DNA from: Physella acuta
Lineage: Eukaryota; Mollusca; Gastropoda; Physidae
DNA length: 64,000 nt
Direction of reading: 5' to 3'
Assembly (NCBI RefSeq): GCF_028476545.1
Contig: NW_026732730.1
Span: forward strand, 62,001 to 126,000
The notes under the pieces were generated by a model. That model saw only the letters and a list, made by a program, of their open reading frames with translations, was not told where the DNA came from and searched no databases. Positions 43,108 through 55,084 of this stretch are shown here, piece by piece. Every line of letters begins with the position of its first letter. Position 1 is the stretch's first letter. Both the position numbers and the translations under genes were made by a program.

Positions 43108-43294
43108 CTAGCTCCATACCCGTGCTCCGCCACGGTGAATCATTTTATTCTTTCAGCGCACTGCGCTGCAGGTGGATGGAGGTCCCCTCATTGGGGTGGA
43201 TATTCCCACAGCGCGCCACGCTCCGCGCGGGTGTCGGTAGCACATTAGTGCGAATAACGAAAATGAAGCTACGATTTTATAATTATAATTAGGA
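43108..43294 (-). mobile_element. Minimal Helitron (187 bp)
   Basis: The minus-strand 5' end is TCCTAATTATAATTATAAAA. The 3' end is CCGTGGCGGAGCACGGGTAT, GGAG and CTAG, with A and T outside. It is very short, essentially two ends with a GC-rich middle. Confidence 0.82.
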
Positions 43295-43329
43295 TACATA
43301 TTTTAATACTTAACACAAATTATACTCAA

Positions 43330-44536
43330 ATAAATGCTATACTTCGTCAAATTTTGCACGATGATGTCTTGGGGCGATAGAACACGAGGGCTGTGACAGT
43401 TGGCCGAAAAGTCCACGGAGAGGGGGTCAAAACTGGCCTCGACTGACCCGTGCCTTATATGGGCTATATTACGAAAAAACTTTTGCCCAACGACCCCCCC
43501 CCCACCCTTGATATTTTTTGAGGTGGTAGGGGATCGCCTAGGGGTGTCAGAAAAAACTCGGCATATCCGGGAAAAATCTGCAATTGAGTCTAAACTGACC
43601 AGTTGTATTTCCCTATATAATCTTTGTATTTTATGGGAAAAACAGAGGGTCATTTCAACGCGGATTTTAGAGTACTTAAACTCGGTATATCTGGCTAATT
43701 TTTTGCACGCACCTCTATAGATGACTAGGCGGTGTGGAAAAACTGTTGGTCAAACTCAAAGCTAAAAATGATCGCGAGGGAAAATCTCCTTAAATAAGAT
43801 ATAAAAAATTAATTGAGGAACGACCCCCCCCCCCCCCTAATATTTTCTGAGGTCGTAGACCGACACTGGAGGGTAACAAAAAACTTTATTCCCGACGAAA
43901 AAACCTTTTACGGACGTTAGATTTGTCCAGGAGACGTATTTTCTTATATAAACAATTGTTTGTGAAAACGTAAACAAACTGTACGTCAATTGGTCTTTGT
44001 AAAGGGGAGGTAACTTATCAAAATAATATTTTAAAAAATAATTGTTATACTATTTTTAAAGAAAGAACAAAAATTACAACGTATTGTATTCGTATGAATA
44101 GATATTTAGTTATTAATTAAAGTATTTATTGTAATAAAAATGGAAAAAAATTAATAGCGAAACTGAATTTATTATATTTTTTGTTTATTCTATTTAGGAA
44201 GGCTTTGCAGTTCTAATAACTTTGCGAGTTATAAGCTTGCGAATACTTCATCAATGTTACCATGACAAGAAATTACCAGTCTCTTTAAACTTAGGCCCTA
44301 GGAACTCCGATTAACAGCATATCACCATTGAACTTCAGTTCTCATTTTCAATATTGTAATTTATCTTTTGTTGTAATTACACATGTACATTTTCAACTAT
44401 TGTATTTTTTATACAATGAATAAATTAACATGTTCATGCCAATTAAAAAAAAAAACAGCATATTACCAATTAATTAATCATTCAAATTCTCAATATCTTT
44501 AATTTAAAACCTAAGCAAAGCTAGGCAATATGCCTA

Positions 44537-44537
<1 letters not shown>
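43330..44537 (+). mobile_element. Helitron, 5'-truncated, one tandem unit
   Basis: The 3' end CCTAAGCAAAGCTAGG, CAATATGC, CTAG|T is on the plus strand. The inner part at 43370-43800 is one copy of the unit repeated at 41 kb and 57.6 kb, in the opposite orientation. No clear 5' TC end. Confidence 0.75.

Positions 44538-44607
<70 letters not shown>
44538..44607. repeat. (TA)n microsatellite
   Basis: About 70 bp of TA beginning at the Helitron CTAG end. Confidence 0.97.
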
Positions 44608-44611
<4 letters not shown>

Positions 44612-45305
44612 CTTGTATGGAATCCCAAATGCGCCAAGGCCTACAACGTTCTGTCTGTAGGAATTCTCGCCTCTAGGCCGCGGAAACCTTATTTGGCACC
44701 GGTATACCCACCTGATATAAAGGAGCACCCTCTGACCGCAGGTTCAAGATTACAACACTCTTGAATAATCACAGTTCAGATAATTAGGTGAATCTCAACA
44801 GACCTCCAATGTCACAGGTCCAAACACTATATCACTCCGTCCTTCTACTAACAATCATCTCTGTATTTATTTTACCTCCGGTCGTCCCATGTTCTCTTCT
44901 GCCTCACATCTTCTCTCTCACAGTGTTCCTCCACTCTGTGCACACACTTTCTCTATCCGTTTCTGTGCTCATCTACTATCTCGCACACTCACAGTGTTCC
45001 TCTTTTCTACCCAAAAAGTAGCGCTGCTTATATACACCCAGCATTATCAACAATATTAAGGTCAAACTATTCTATTTCGGTACTACCTCTTGCAGTCACT
45101 GATAGCTTGTCCATCTGTCTTTATGTTTACAGGTAAAATTCTATTAAGGTCACACCAGCTACTTTTTTGTACAATATCTGTTGCATAATAACTCTAAATA
45201 ACTCAGTTCAGTTTTGGCCTTGACATTGTCGCTATAGACAACTAAATACGTTGTTTTTGTAATTACACTAGTTACCTAAGATGCAAAAACAACATAAACT
45301 AGCGT
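44608..45305. other. TMEM267 3' side, no other gene seen
   Basis: C/T-rich stretch at 44780-45020 (TTCTCTCTCACAG). The 3' UTR of TMEM267 should lie at its right edge. Confidence 0.5.
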
Positions 45306-45623
45306 TTACAAATTAATAACTTTATTTAACCTAAATACAAGAAAATAGCACATTCTTAAAATTAAAGCAAGAATCACAATTAATGATTTATACAGAACTG
45401 CAGGAAATAGAGGTGTATGCCCAAACGGTGACAGCCAAAGTCCTCTATGACAGGCATCTCTTAAATGGTGTGATATGACCGATGATACCAACATTAAAAT
45501 TAAAATATAACTAAAAATGCTTTTTATTCGTTTACAGATTATAATCATAACAAAAAATAATATAAACAGCAAAATCAGGCTTGTGTTGTGAAATGGTGGT
45601 CTGCCAACAATTTGAGTTGCTTC
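45306..45623 (-). CDS. TMEM267: TMEM267 coding exon 2
   Basis: Acceptor CTTTTTCAG|GAAGCA, then 105 residues and TAA at 45308-45306. It opens EATQIVGRPPFHNTS and contains SHHLRDACHRGLW. Joining it in phase 0 to exon 1 gives LKEATQIVGRPPFH, which lines up with human LKAALTLPRRPFLH. Confidence 0.93.
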   Translation of the reverse strand, partial: EATQIVGRPPFHNTSLILLFILFFVMIIICKRIKSIFSYILILMLVSSVISHHLRDACHRGLWLSPFGHTPLFPAVLYKSLIVILALILRMCYFLVFRLNKVINL

Positions 45624-48600
45624 CTGAAAAAGTGGATCAAAAAAATTTAAAATAAACTTATAAATTACAAGATTTTATATAAATAAATTAGTGTTCAGTA
45701 ATGTCGCCGAAATGTGTATTGATAGTAGGTAGTCCAAACTGGCGAAAAAGTGCGTTTTAGGGGCAGTTTTTGCGGTTTTCAAAAAAAAAAATTCACTACT
45801 TCTAGTTGTCCTATAAGAATAAAAATTATATTTCAATAAAGTTTAAGTTTTTATCTGTCGTAATCTGGTATTTTATATCTGTAACACATGTTTGAATGTG
45901 TTTTATATTTGTTTGAAAAGTATCAGTTACGTCAACAAAGTTCACCGTTTTGCGAGTACCGATCGACCCCACACTGTTTCATTTAGTTGCGGCTTCGCGA
46001 CGAAGCATCGTAAAAGCATAATCTTTAATGTCATTTTAAGAGCGAATTCTAGTCTATCGTTTGATGTATAAATTGAAAAAATAACTTGCTTATTTCATTT
46101 TAAAAAATCAGTTTTTAAAATTTAAATGACGATATATACACGAAAACAAACTAATTCTGTTTCAATTTTTACACCGAAGTAAAGTTCGCTTTTATAACTA
46201 CTTTGTGTTGTAAATTCAAGTATTTCTGATTTACCGTCGCGAAGCCGTGCCCTCATCAAGCATATAACCCTCGAGTCAACTTTCAGCCCCGAATTAGTAG
46301 CTCGCCGAACGGTTTTAAAGGTTGACGACCGATGATGCTAAACGGATTTTACCCTTGCTAGAGCCTTCAAACAAGTTGTAAGTATCATTTTTAAAGTTTC
46401 ATTTCCATTTTAATAAATGAATTTTAAGTTTGAATATCAGTTTGGTTTAATTAGTACACGTTATTAATGTAAATTTGAACGCTACTAGTCCACGGTTTTA
46501 GCGTGTGAACTACGCTTGTACACAGGGTGTGTTTAGACGTGAAGCTATTTAATTCAGGACATTCTAGGGACTTAAAATATGGATGCACTTAACTATTAGA
46601 TGCTAGTGTTTACTAATTCTTTAAAATCTATCTAATGGGATTAATGATAGGGTCGTATTACTACAGTTTATCTGGACTATCACGTCAAAATTATGAATCG
46701 ACAAATTCAAAATGGCCACCAGACAATCCTGGTTACTATGTGGACGAACTCATTTACAGGGAACGAAGGTTAAATACTTATAAAATATTAATGAAACACA
46801 AAAGAAATTTATAATTATAATAACTGTACATTTTTATTAATTTATTTAAAACAAAAGACACTAATTTTTAAGGACTAATATGATTAATTTTTTATTTTCT
46901 GTTGTGCACTCTGATTCTGATTCCCCTGCTGAATAATGTGAAATGGTCTGCGCCAGTCTCCTTAATAAAATGTACCAGATCAATTTTTAGATGGTAATTT
47001 ATTCAGATTGTACATGTTGTGACTTAGTTTTAAATGTTATATTAGTTGTAAGTGTAAGTAGTAATAGTAGTATTTCTCATTATTTATTTATTTTATATGC
47101 ATATAGTAACAATGAAGGACAGTTAAGTTGTCCTATAAGATGTTGAGAACCACAGTATGGCACCTTCATCATTGGATATCTCAACCATTTTGGCACAAAC
47201 AACGAATATTTCATTCAATAGAATTAATATTAAAAATATACTATCAAGTATACATTACTTTTAACAAAAAGGTGTTTTCAGGCTTTTTCATATGTTTCCA
47301 GTTATAGTCATAGGACAAATAGTAGGCCTACACAATAGGCTAGTAGTAAATTTAAATATATTTTATTAATCACTAAATAAATTATTTATTCCATAGCTGG
47401 AGACATTTATGGTGGCCTATCCAGAAGTTTCCTTACAAGGGAAGGGAAGAAGGCCAAGCCCCCCCCCCTACAGTTCCCAAAACATATCACTTGCTCTTGA
47501 TGCTCCACAAGATCAAGGTTGAGGGAAACAAGACATACAAAGATGTGGAGTTGTGGTTTTAAAAACTGTTCCCCCAAAGCAGTTATCAACCCGATAGGTT
47601 TGAATGTAGCATCAACTGCTGCATCACTTGTAGGCATCACGTCTTTATTAGATTACATTATATTACTCCACTAAATTTTGATTCTGTTTCTCCTGCACTA
47701 GATAACTGTGGCATTTTTTAAAAAATAATATTTTAACTCATGTGATTTTTGAAAATAATGAACACATTCTTCCTGTTAATGTTACCAACACAATAGTTTT
47801 AGAGTTATTCTACGTCCAAAGCAAAAAAAAAAAATGAATTTTTTTTTTTTTAATGAAAATAAAAGTGACCAAAACGCATTTTTGTCATTTTCAATTATTT
47901 TTTTACCTTAGAAAGACTCACTTTCTGAAAGAAATTGGGCATATATATTACAAACTTTGCAGTAACTTTACCAATTTCTACACTTCTATGTTATTTAGTT
48001 TAGAAAATATGGGTTCTCAAAAATGGCACTTTTTGAAAATCAGTTTTTTACCAAATTTTGCTTTTTTAAAAATCGCATAACTTTTTTATTTATTGAGATA
48101 TTTTTATAAAATTTGCGGCATAGAGCTTACAATTAAAAGTTTTTTCATGACATACTCACTCCATAAGTCTGCAATCAATAGTTAATTTCAGTTTGGACTA
48201 CCTATTGATAGATGTGACAATGTAGGCATTACAAGAGGCGTAGTGGGGGGAGGGGGGGGGGGTAGGAGGGTGCGGATCGCACTGGGTGACACCAATTAGG
48301 GGTGACACCAAGGCAAAAATACTTTTACCATTGTCCGCCCTCTACCCCGAACATTTCAAGTAGCCCTACCCCACTTGGGAGAGAAAAAAGTCTGAAAGAA
48401 ACACTGGTCACATTTATAGATCATACAGACTAAAGGTAGAGCCTAATTTTATAATGTAGACCCGTTGGCCTTAGACGTTGTACCAGAGGGGGCGGGGGGC
48501 TTTGTCCCTACCCGAAAACACTGGTTTTGTTTTGAAAATTTGTTTCCCAATTTAATAAAATAAAATTGGGGTGGGCCGATGCAACGCATACAAAAGGGAC

Positions 48601-49054
48601 GTTCTACCGGCAACCGTACACAACCGTTATCAAACAAAACAATCTGGGTTACAAATTGGCAAGAGAGAATCCACATGGGACTAAGCTTTACATACAAGAG
48701 GATTCAATAAAAATTATACTTTTTTACCTTTAAGTCCAAGGTCCTTGCGACCAAAAAATGGTCTATGTCAACAGATGCTGCTAACAAGGAACACCAAATA
48801 CACTGCAAGCATATTTTACATTTGGTAAACATCTCTGAACCAACACTTACTATTGTCCAAATTAGTCCACCAACAACAGCATGAGTACAACTGTCAAGCA
48901 ACGCACATATAAAATGTTTATTTTCAACCTGATCCATGTTTGAAATAGTTATTATAATATTATCACCAAACGTACACACTAAAATTATAATGATAAACAG
49001 CACACTTGTGGCTACAGGGTTAGGAAAGCATTGTATAATAAGTTCAGTCCACAT
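45306..49054 (-). CDS. TMEM267: TMEM267 (C5orf28) orthologue, two coding exons
   Basis: The spliced CDS joins 49054-48728 and 45623-45306 in phase 0 and gives 214 residues (human 215). Seen: several hydrophobic segments consistent with a multipass membrane protein; H58 in THAVVG, like human VHCVIG; DIDHF at 96-100, like human DVDHF; RPPFH at 117-121, like human RRPFLH; and SHHLRDACHRGLWLSPFG at 160-177, nearly identical to human SHHIRDGIRHGLWICPFG. The reaction is not established for this family. The spaced DxDH, RPxxH and HHxRD motifs recall membrane-bound metal-dependent hydrolases of the YdjM/DUF457 type; that is my inference. The 3.1-kb intron carries a 2.48-kb transposon. A splice acceptor (TTATTGCAG) about 15 bases upstream of the ATG points to a separate 5' UTR exon, which I did not find. 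Confidence 0.93.
45726..48204 (+). mobile_element. 2.48-kb DNA transposon (TAGGTAGTCCAAACTG ends), copy 1
   Basis: The 16-bp perfect inverted ends TAGGTAGTCCAAACTG are flanked by TTGATAG on both sides (8 bp, ATTGATAG, if the last A is counted as target). It lies in the TMEM267 intron. Reading frames stay below about 80 residues and resemble nothing known, so it looks non-autonomous. The duplication length points to hAT, but the ends do not fit that family well. Confidence 0.92.
48235..48420. repeat. Fragments of two MITE families
   Basis: GAGGCGTAGTGGGGGG and GATCGCACTGGGTGACACC resemble the inside of the 31677-33436 element. AGAAAAAAGTCTGAAAGAAACACTG is an end of the poly-G MITE. Confidence 0.6.
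48728..49054 (-). CDS. TMEM267: TMEM267 coding exon 1
   Basis: This exon encodes residues 1-109, from MWTELIIQCF to RTLDLK. The chosen ATG is the first in-frame ATG after the acceptor at about 49067. The donor is AAG|GTAAAA. It includes the DIDH motif at 96-99 and two or three hydrophobic segments. Confidence 0.92.
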
Positions 49055-49069
49055 TGTTTCGGAAATCTG

Positions 49070-49425
49070 CAATAAATGTTATTTAAATGCATTTTAAGAT
49101 TTACATGATAGAATTATATAATTAATTACACTAGCTCTATTTTGTACTATGATATACTATAATTTAGCCTATACTAAAAATAATGTTACGCAATTTTAAA
49201 CGATTTTTACCAACCACCCTCACACTCCCTCCCTCTTGTCAGAAAAATCAAGCTGACATCTCCCTCTTCTGACATCCTCCTCATTAACCTTTCAAGCAAG
49301 TGGAGTCTGTTAAACACACCTTAAATTAGATGGGGTACTAGCAAATAATTTGCTGAGGAATTTCTATTGCCAATTTGTGCGGTTCTCTTTCATTCTTAAG
49401 GGGGGGGGGGTGAATATTCGACCAC
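49070..49425. other. TMEM267 upstream region
   Basis: It should contain the 5' UTR exon or promoter, but I cannot place either. Confidence 0.4.
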
Positions 49426-49429
49426 TTGC

Positions 49430-49560
49430 AAAAAAGTGCGTGAGTGAGTATTGCGCAAGCAGAAAAATGCGGACACAGAATAATGCGTAGCTAGGAAATT
49501 GCGCAAACAGAAAAATGCGCAATTACAAAATTGTACACAAAGAAAATGCACAAATGCACG
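49430..49560 (-). repeat. TGCGCA minisatellite, third locus
   Basis: AATTGCGCAAACAGAAAAATGCGCAA-type units in the opposite orientation to 785-1040. Confidence 0.75.
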
Positions 49561-50930
49561 TCCGTCGGTCAGTCAGGCAGTAATTCGTTTTACAGATACG
49601 TCTGTCTATTTTTCTCTCTTTAAGGTATTTATAATTTCTCAAACAATGTTACTTTTACTGGACGGATTTATTTCAAACTTGTCAAGAGGGCAACAACAAA
49701 ATGAAAATGGCTTAATTAGATGTTTAATAATTTTTTGATAAATTAATCAATGTTTCCTTGATAAATTACTAATTTTTCGCTCAATAATACACGTTCATTT
49801 TGGTATGTAATTCTTTGTTCTACTCAATTAAATTATTTTTTTTAATTTAAGTTGTTTTTTTTTAAGCAATAAAATATTCATTTATATTGCATGCTTTCCC
49901 TGAACGTGTCATCTTTCTTACTGGGTTAAACGAATGTACTAAAAAGTTTAGGGGAAATCACTCCCGATCACTTCACTTAAGGCGACATAAAAATAATTTT
50001 AAAAAATAAGAACTTAAGTATGACAATATTTCCAAAATTTAAGTTTTTTTTTTAAATCAATGTTAAAGAAGTTGCAAATCCAGAGGACTTAAACATAAAT
50101 TTGAGAATTTAAGGCTACATTTCAACTTTATTTTCATGAAACCTAAGTTTAAACATTGTTTAACTTTCACTTTCATAACACAAACATGTGTAACACATGG
50201 TTACTAGCCAAGGGGGGATAAGTAATAAAGTTGTAATTCATTGGGTTGCGGCCCTGTAGGACCGCACCCCTGTTGATGTAGTTTTTTTGCATGTTCCTTG
50301 GTGAGCGATTTTACCTATGGGTAGTTCGTGCCTAGCCGTGTCAGTCAGACCCAAAGCTGCTGTCTGTGCACACGGAGGGTGACGGTACCTAGAGGTATTG
50401 TTCCTGCTAATGCCGCATGTTGCGCACTAGTTAGGTGTTGACTATTTATTTAAGTAGTTTTTATTGTGCTACTTATTGCTACTTATTGGCAGTAACATAT
50501 TTTATTGCACCAGTGTATTTTTGTAGCCTACACATGGTATTGCCAGTGATAACCTTTTGTTTACATTTGTTTTAGGGATATAATTCATTATTCATCTATA
50601 AGTCGTGGTCTACTGTTTTCTACACTGTTTACTACTGTTCTTCTACATCGCCGTTTATGGCTTGATGTAATGCCGATAAAGCCAGTAGTTGACAACAGCG
50701 TCGTTTCAGTGCATTCTAAATCTCAGGGTCAGCCCGTCTTAACCACAACACCTCAGTGGGTTAAAAACATCCCCACTGAGTGAGTGTTACACATGATTGG
50801 CTCTACTATATCTACACGAACTCCATGATAGATATTCTGAAAGAGTGTCCATTCGTAGTTAACTACAAATACTAAAATAGCCTTCTGAGGGCTATTTGTA
50901 GTGAGCTACTAATAATAGCCTAAAATATAT
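49560..50930. other. No gene; includes fragment of the 15.5-16.2 kb element
   Basis: 50060-50190 repeats the AAGTTGCAAATCCAGAGGACTT to AAGGCTACATTTC block of 15667-15790. The rest is unassigned. Confidence 0.55.
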
Positions 50931-50934
50931 GCTG

Positions 50935-51156
50935 AATACGTTTAGCGTTGTAAATTCGGCCGAAGCTTATAGTAATGTGGGAGAGAGGGAATTAATGAAT
51001 GTCTTTAAATACGAGTAGGACTATATTTTCGTATGTTTTAATAAAATATTACAGATAACTGAATAATAGATCACGATTTATGGCTAAATCAATTTCAATC
51101 TCCTGAAATGAATTATTAACAATACTGTTCGAAATAGTAAATGTGTCATTAAACAC
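50935..51156 (+). repeat. GTTTAGCGTYGTAAATTC repeat, part 1
   Basis: It starts GTTTAGCGTTGTAAATTCGG and GAAGCTTATAGTAATGTGGG. Inverted relatives occur at about 63130-63345, and a direct relative at 58435-58476. Part 2 follows at 53599 after the inserted transposon. Confidence 0.75.
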
Positions 51157-53598
51157 AGGTAGTCCAAACTGAAATTAACAATTGATTGCAGACTTCTGGA
51201 GTGAGTAATTTCTAAGATAAAAAAATAATTGAAAATGACAAAAATGCGTTTTGGTCACTTTTATTTTCATACAAAAAAAAAATATTCAATTTTTTGTTGT
51301 TGCTTTGGACATGAATAATTCTAAAACTATTGTGTTGGTAACATTAACAGGAAGAATGTGTTCATTATTTTCAAAAAATCACATGAATTAAAATATTATT
51401 TTAAAAAAATGCCACAGTTATCTAGTGCAGGAGAAACAGAATAAAAAATTAGTTGAGTAATGTAATGTAATGTAGTCTAATAAAAACGTGATGCCTACAA
51501 GTGATGCAGCAGTTGATGCTACAATCAAACCTATCAGGTAGATAACTGCTTTGGAGGAACAGTTTTAAAACTAAAACGCCACATCTTTGTACGTCTTGTT
51601 TCCCTCAACCTTGATGTTGTGGAGCGTCAAGAGTAAGTGATATGTTTTGGGAAACATGAAAAAGCCTGAAAACACATTTTTTTGTTAAAAGTAATGTATA
51701 CTTGATAGTATATTTTTAATAGTAATTCTACTGAATGAAATATTCGTTGAATGTGCCACACTGGTTGAGATATCCAATGATGAAGATGCCATACTGTGGT
51801 TCTCAACATCCTATAGGACAACTTAACTGTCCTATAAAAAAAAAATAATGAGAAATACTACTAGTACTACTTACTCTTACAAATAATATATTATACGAGC
51901 CGACCCGCGGTGAATCATACGCCGCTATTTAGTTTTTTTTATTTTAAACTTTTCAGTAATTCATAATTTGAATGCTGCCACTGATAATATTTGCTGTAAA
52001 ACACTAAAACCCTCCTTTCCCCCAACCCCCCCCCCCCCGTGAAACCAGCCCCCCCCCCCCCCCTTAGTTACCTCCCCTAAGTTTAAAATCGTTTCAAACT
52101 AAATTATCTGCCCCTAATAGCCGTCACTAAACCCGGCTCTACGATTGTAAACATTTAGCGTGAACCACAGCTCATCAGACTATGTGGGGGTGAGGGTGGT
52201 AGGATATGCCTAGAGAGGAAGAGAGGGGGCTGCTAGGAGGCGCGCTAAGAGCTTGGTGTTTTCTATGGTCTCCAAGAAGAGAATTATATATATAGATAAC
52301 ATTTAAAACTAAGTCACAACATGTACAATCTTAAAAAATTACACCACCATCTAAAAACTGATTTGGTACATTTTATTAACGAGACTAGCGCGGACCATTT
52401 CACATTATTCAGCATGGGAATCAGAATCAGAGTGAACAACAGAAAAAAAAAAAAAAATAATTACATTAGTCCTTAAAATTTTGTGTCTTTAGCTTTTAAA
52501 AAATTGATAAAAATGTATTTACAAAAATAGTTATTATAATTATAAATTTCTTTTGAGTTTCATTAGTATTTTGTAAGTATTTAACCTTCGTTCCTTGTAA
52601 ATAATTGCGTTCGTCCAGAAAGTAACCAGGATTGTCTGGTGGCCATTTTGAATTTGTCGATTCATAATTTTGACGTGATAGTCCAGATAAACTTTAGTAA
52701 TACGACCCTATCATTAATCCCATTCGTTAGATTTTAAAGAATTAGTAAACACTAGCATCTAATAGTTAAGTGCATCCATATTTTAAATCCATAGAATGTC
52801 CTGAATTAAATAGCTTCCCGTCTAAACACATTATGTGTGCAATCGTAGTTCACACGCTAAATTTACATTAATAACGTGTACTAATTAAACCAAATTGACA
52901 TTCAAACTTAAAATTCATTTATTAAAATGGAAATGAAACTTTAAAAATGGTACTTACAACTTGTTTGAAGGCTCTAGCAAGTGTAAAATCCGTTTAGCAT
53001 CGTCGGTCGTCAACCTTTAAAACCGTTCGGCGAGCTACTCACTCGGGGTTGAAAGTCGGCTCGAGGTCTATATGTTTATCGAGGGCACGGCTTCGCGACC
53101 GTAAATCAGAAATACTTGAATTTACAACACAAAGTAGTTATAAAAGTGAACTTTACATCGGTGTAAAAATTGAAACAGAATTAGTTTGTTTTCGTGTATA
53201 TATCGTCAGTTAAAGTTTAAAAACTGATTTTTTAAAAATAAAATAAACAAGTTATTTTTTTTTCAATTTATACATCAAACAATAGCCTAGAATTCGCTTA
53301 GATTATGCTTCTAAGATGCTTCGTCGCGAAGCCGCGACCAAATATGACAGTGTGGGGTCGATCGGTACTCGCAAAACGGTGAAATTTGTTGACGTAACTG
53401 ATACTTTTGAAACAAATATAAAACACATTCAAACATGTGTTACAGATATAAAAATACCAGAATACGACAGATAAAGACTTAAACTTTATTGACATATAAT
53501 TTTTATTCTTATAGGACAACTAGAAGTAGTGACCTTTTATTTTTGAAAACCGCAAAAACTGACCCCAAAACGCACTTTTTCGCCAGTTTGGACTACCT
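51157..53598 (-). mobile_element. 2.4-kb DNA transposon, copy 2 (inverted)
   Basis: The ends AGGTAGTCCAAACTG and CAGTTTGGACTACCT. The sequence is the reverse complement of 45726-48204 along its length, with a 401-bp Helitron inserted at 51896-52296. It lies inside another repeat, whose two halves abut it. A clean target duplication is not visible. Confidence 0.92.
51896..52296 (-). mobile_element. Short Helitron-like element inside copy 2
   Basis: The minus-strand 5' end TCTATATATATAATTCTC with host A. The 3' end is GGGTCGGCTCG|T. It is related to 36549-36970. The matching point of copy 1 (about 47045-47055, TTTAAATGTTATATTAG) has no insert. Confidence 0.85.
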
Positions 53599-53970
53599 TT
53601 GATCTGTATTTAAATTTAACTTTGATTATATTGTTTATTTATATAGGCCTACAGAGCATTTTTTTAATTCTTCCCTATGAAAAACTGAATTTACTGACGA
53701 ACAACATCATCACTTCTAGAAGTATTGTGAGATGCAACGTGTATCCAATTATAAAATCCCGTTTGTAGTACTAATGTTTATTTAAACATTACTACACAGT
53801 TTGAGTTTTTTTCTTATTGTTTGGATGTTTGCTATATTCATTTTAGGTTTTTAGTGTTTGATTTATTTAAATAGTAACTCAATCGTAAATTATATCAGTT
53901 TTTTTTTACTTCTCCTTACCTAAGTTGAACCCTAATCATCATATTTTCGTTGTCAACGTTAACATAGAGT
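53599..53970 (+). repeat. GTTTAGCGTYGTAAATTC repeat, part 2
   Basis: ATCATCACTTCTAGAAGTATTGTGAGATGC and TTTCTTATTGTTTG blocks match the inverse of 62680-62940. Confidence 0.75.
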
Positions 53971-54326
53971 ATTTATATAACTCTGTCAACATAGAGTATT
54001 TTAATTAATTTCTATTACACTTTATTACAACAGTTTTCTAAAATGCGAAAACAGCCCCCATAGTTCCTAAAACATATTGCTTACTCTTGACGCTCCTCCA
54101 GAAACAAGCTGTACAAAAATATATAGTTGTGGATTAAAAAACTGTTACCCCATAGCAATTAATTATTATCAACCCGATTGGTTTGTAAAAAACTAAAGCA
54201 TGTGGCAACAACTGTTATATCACTTATATCACTAAATTTAGATTTTTTTTCTCCTGCACTAGATAAATGGAACATTTAAATTCATGTGATTTTTAAAAGT
54301 ATGAAAACAATCTTCCTGTTAATATA

Positions 54327-54414
54327 GGGCTGTTAAGTAGGTCACCAACCAGTTCTACGGCTCAATAAAGCCTGCATGAGCCATAGAACTGGTTGGTGAC
54401 CTACTTACCAGCCC
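54327..54414. mobile_element. 88-bp near-perfect hairpin MITE
   Basis: Arms of about 38 bp: GGGCTGTTAAGTAGGTCACC onward pairs with the complement ending GGTGACCTACTTACCAGCCC, around a loop of about 12 bases (ATAAAGCCTGCA). TA is on both sides (54325-54326, 54415-54416). Copy 1 lacks it (about 47782), so it is a late insertion. Confidence 0.9.
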
Positions 54415-54456
54415 TATTACTAACCCAATAGTTTTAGAGTTATTCTGCGTCAAAAG

Positions 54457-54715
<259 letters not shown>

Positions 54716-55084
54716 ATTTTTTAAAATTTACTTTTTTGGAACGAAAATAAAAACGACCAAAAAGCACTCATGTAAATTTCAATATTTTTTTTTTTTTTTT
54801 AGATGACTGAAAAAAATTGGTCATGTATATTACAAACTTTGCAGTTACTTTACCGATTTTCACACTTTTATGTAATTTTTGTAGAAAATATTGATTCTCA
54901 AACGGCACTTTTTAAAAATAATTTTTTTTTTGTTTTACCAAATTTTGCTTTTTTAAAAACCGCATAACTTTTTTATTTATTGGGATATTTTTTATAAAAT
55001 TTGTGTACAATCGAAAGTTCTTTTAGGAAAAAACTCACTACAGAAGTCTGCAATCAATAGTTAATTTCAGTTTAGACCACCTAC

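Noticed and set aside
48449-48697. LPVERPF peptide near TMEM267 exon 1, at first taken for the RRPFLH motif
   Set aside because: It lies inside the intron, while the true continuation EATQIVGRPPFH at 45623 joins in phase with good splice sites.
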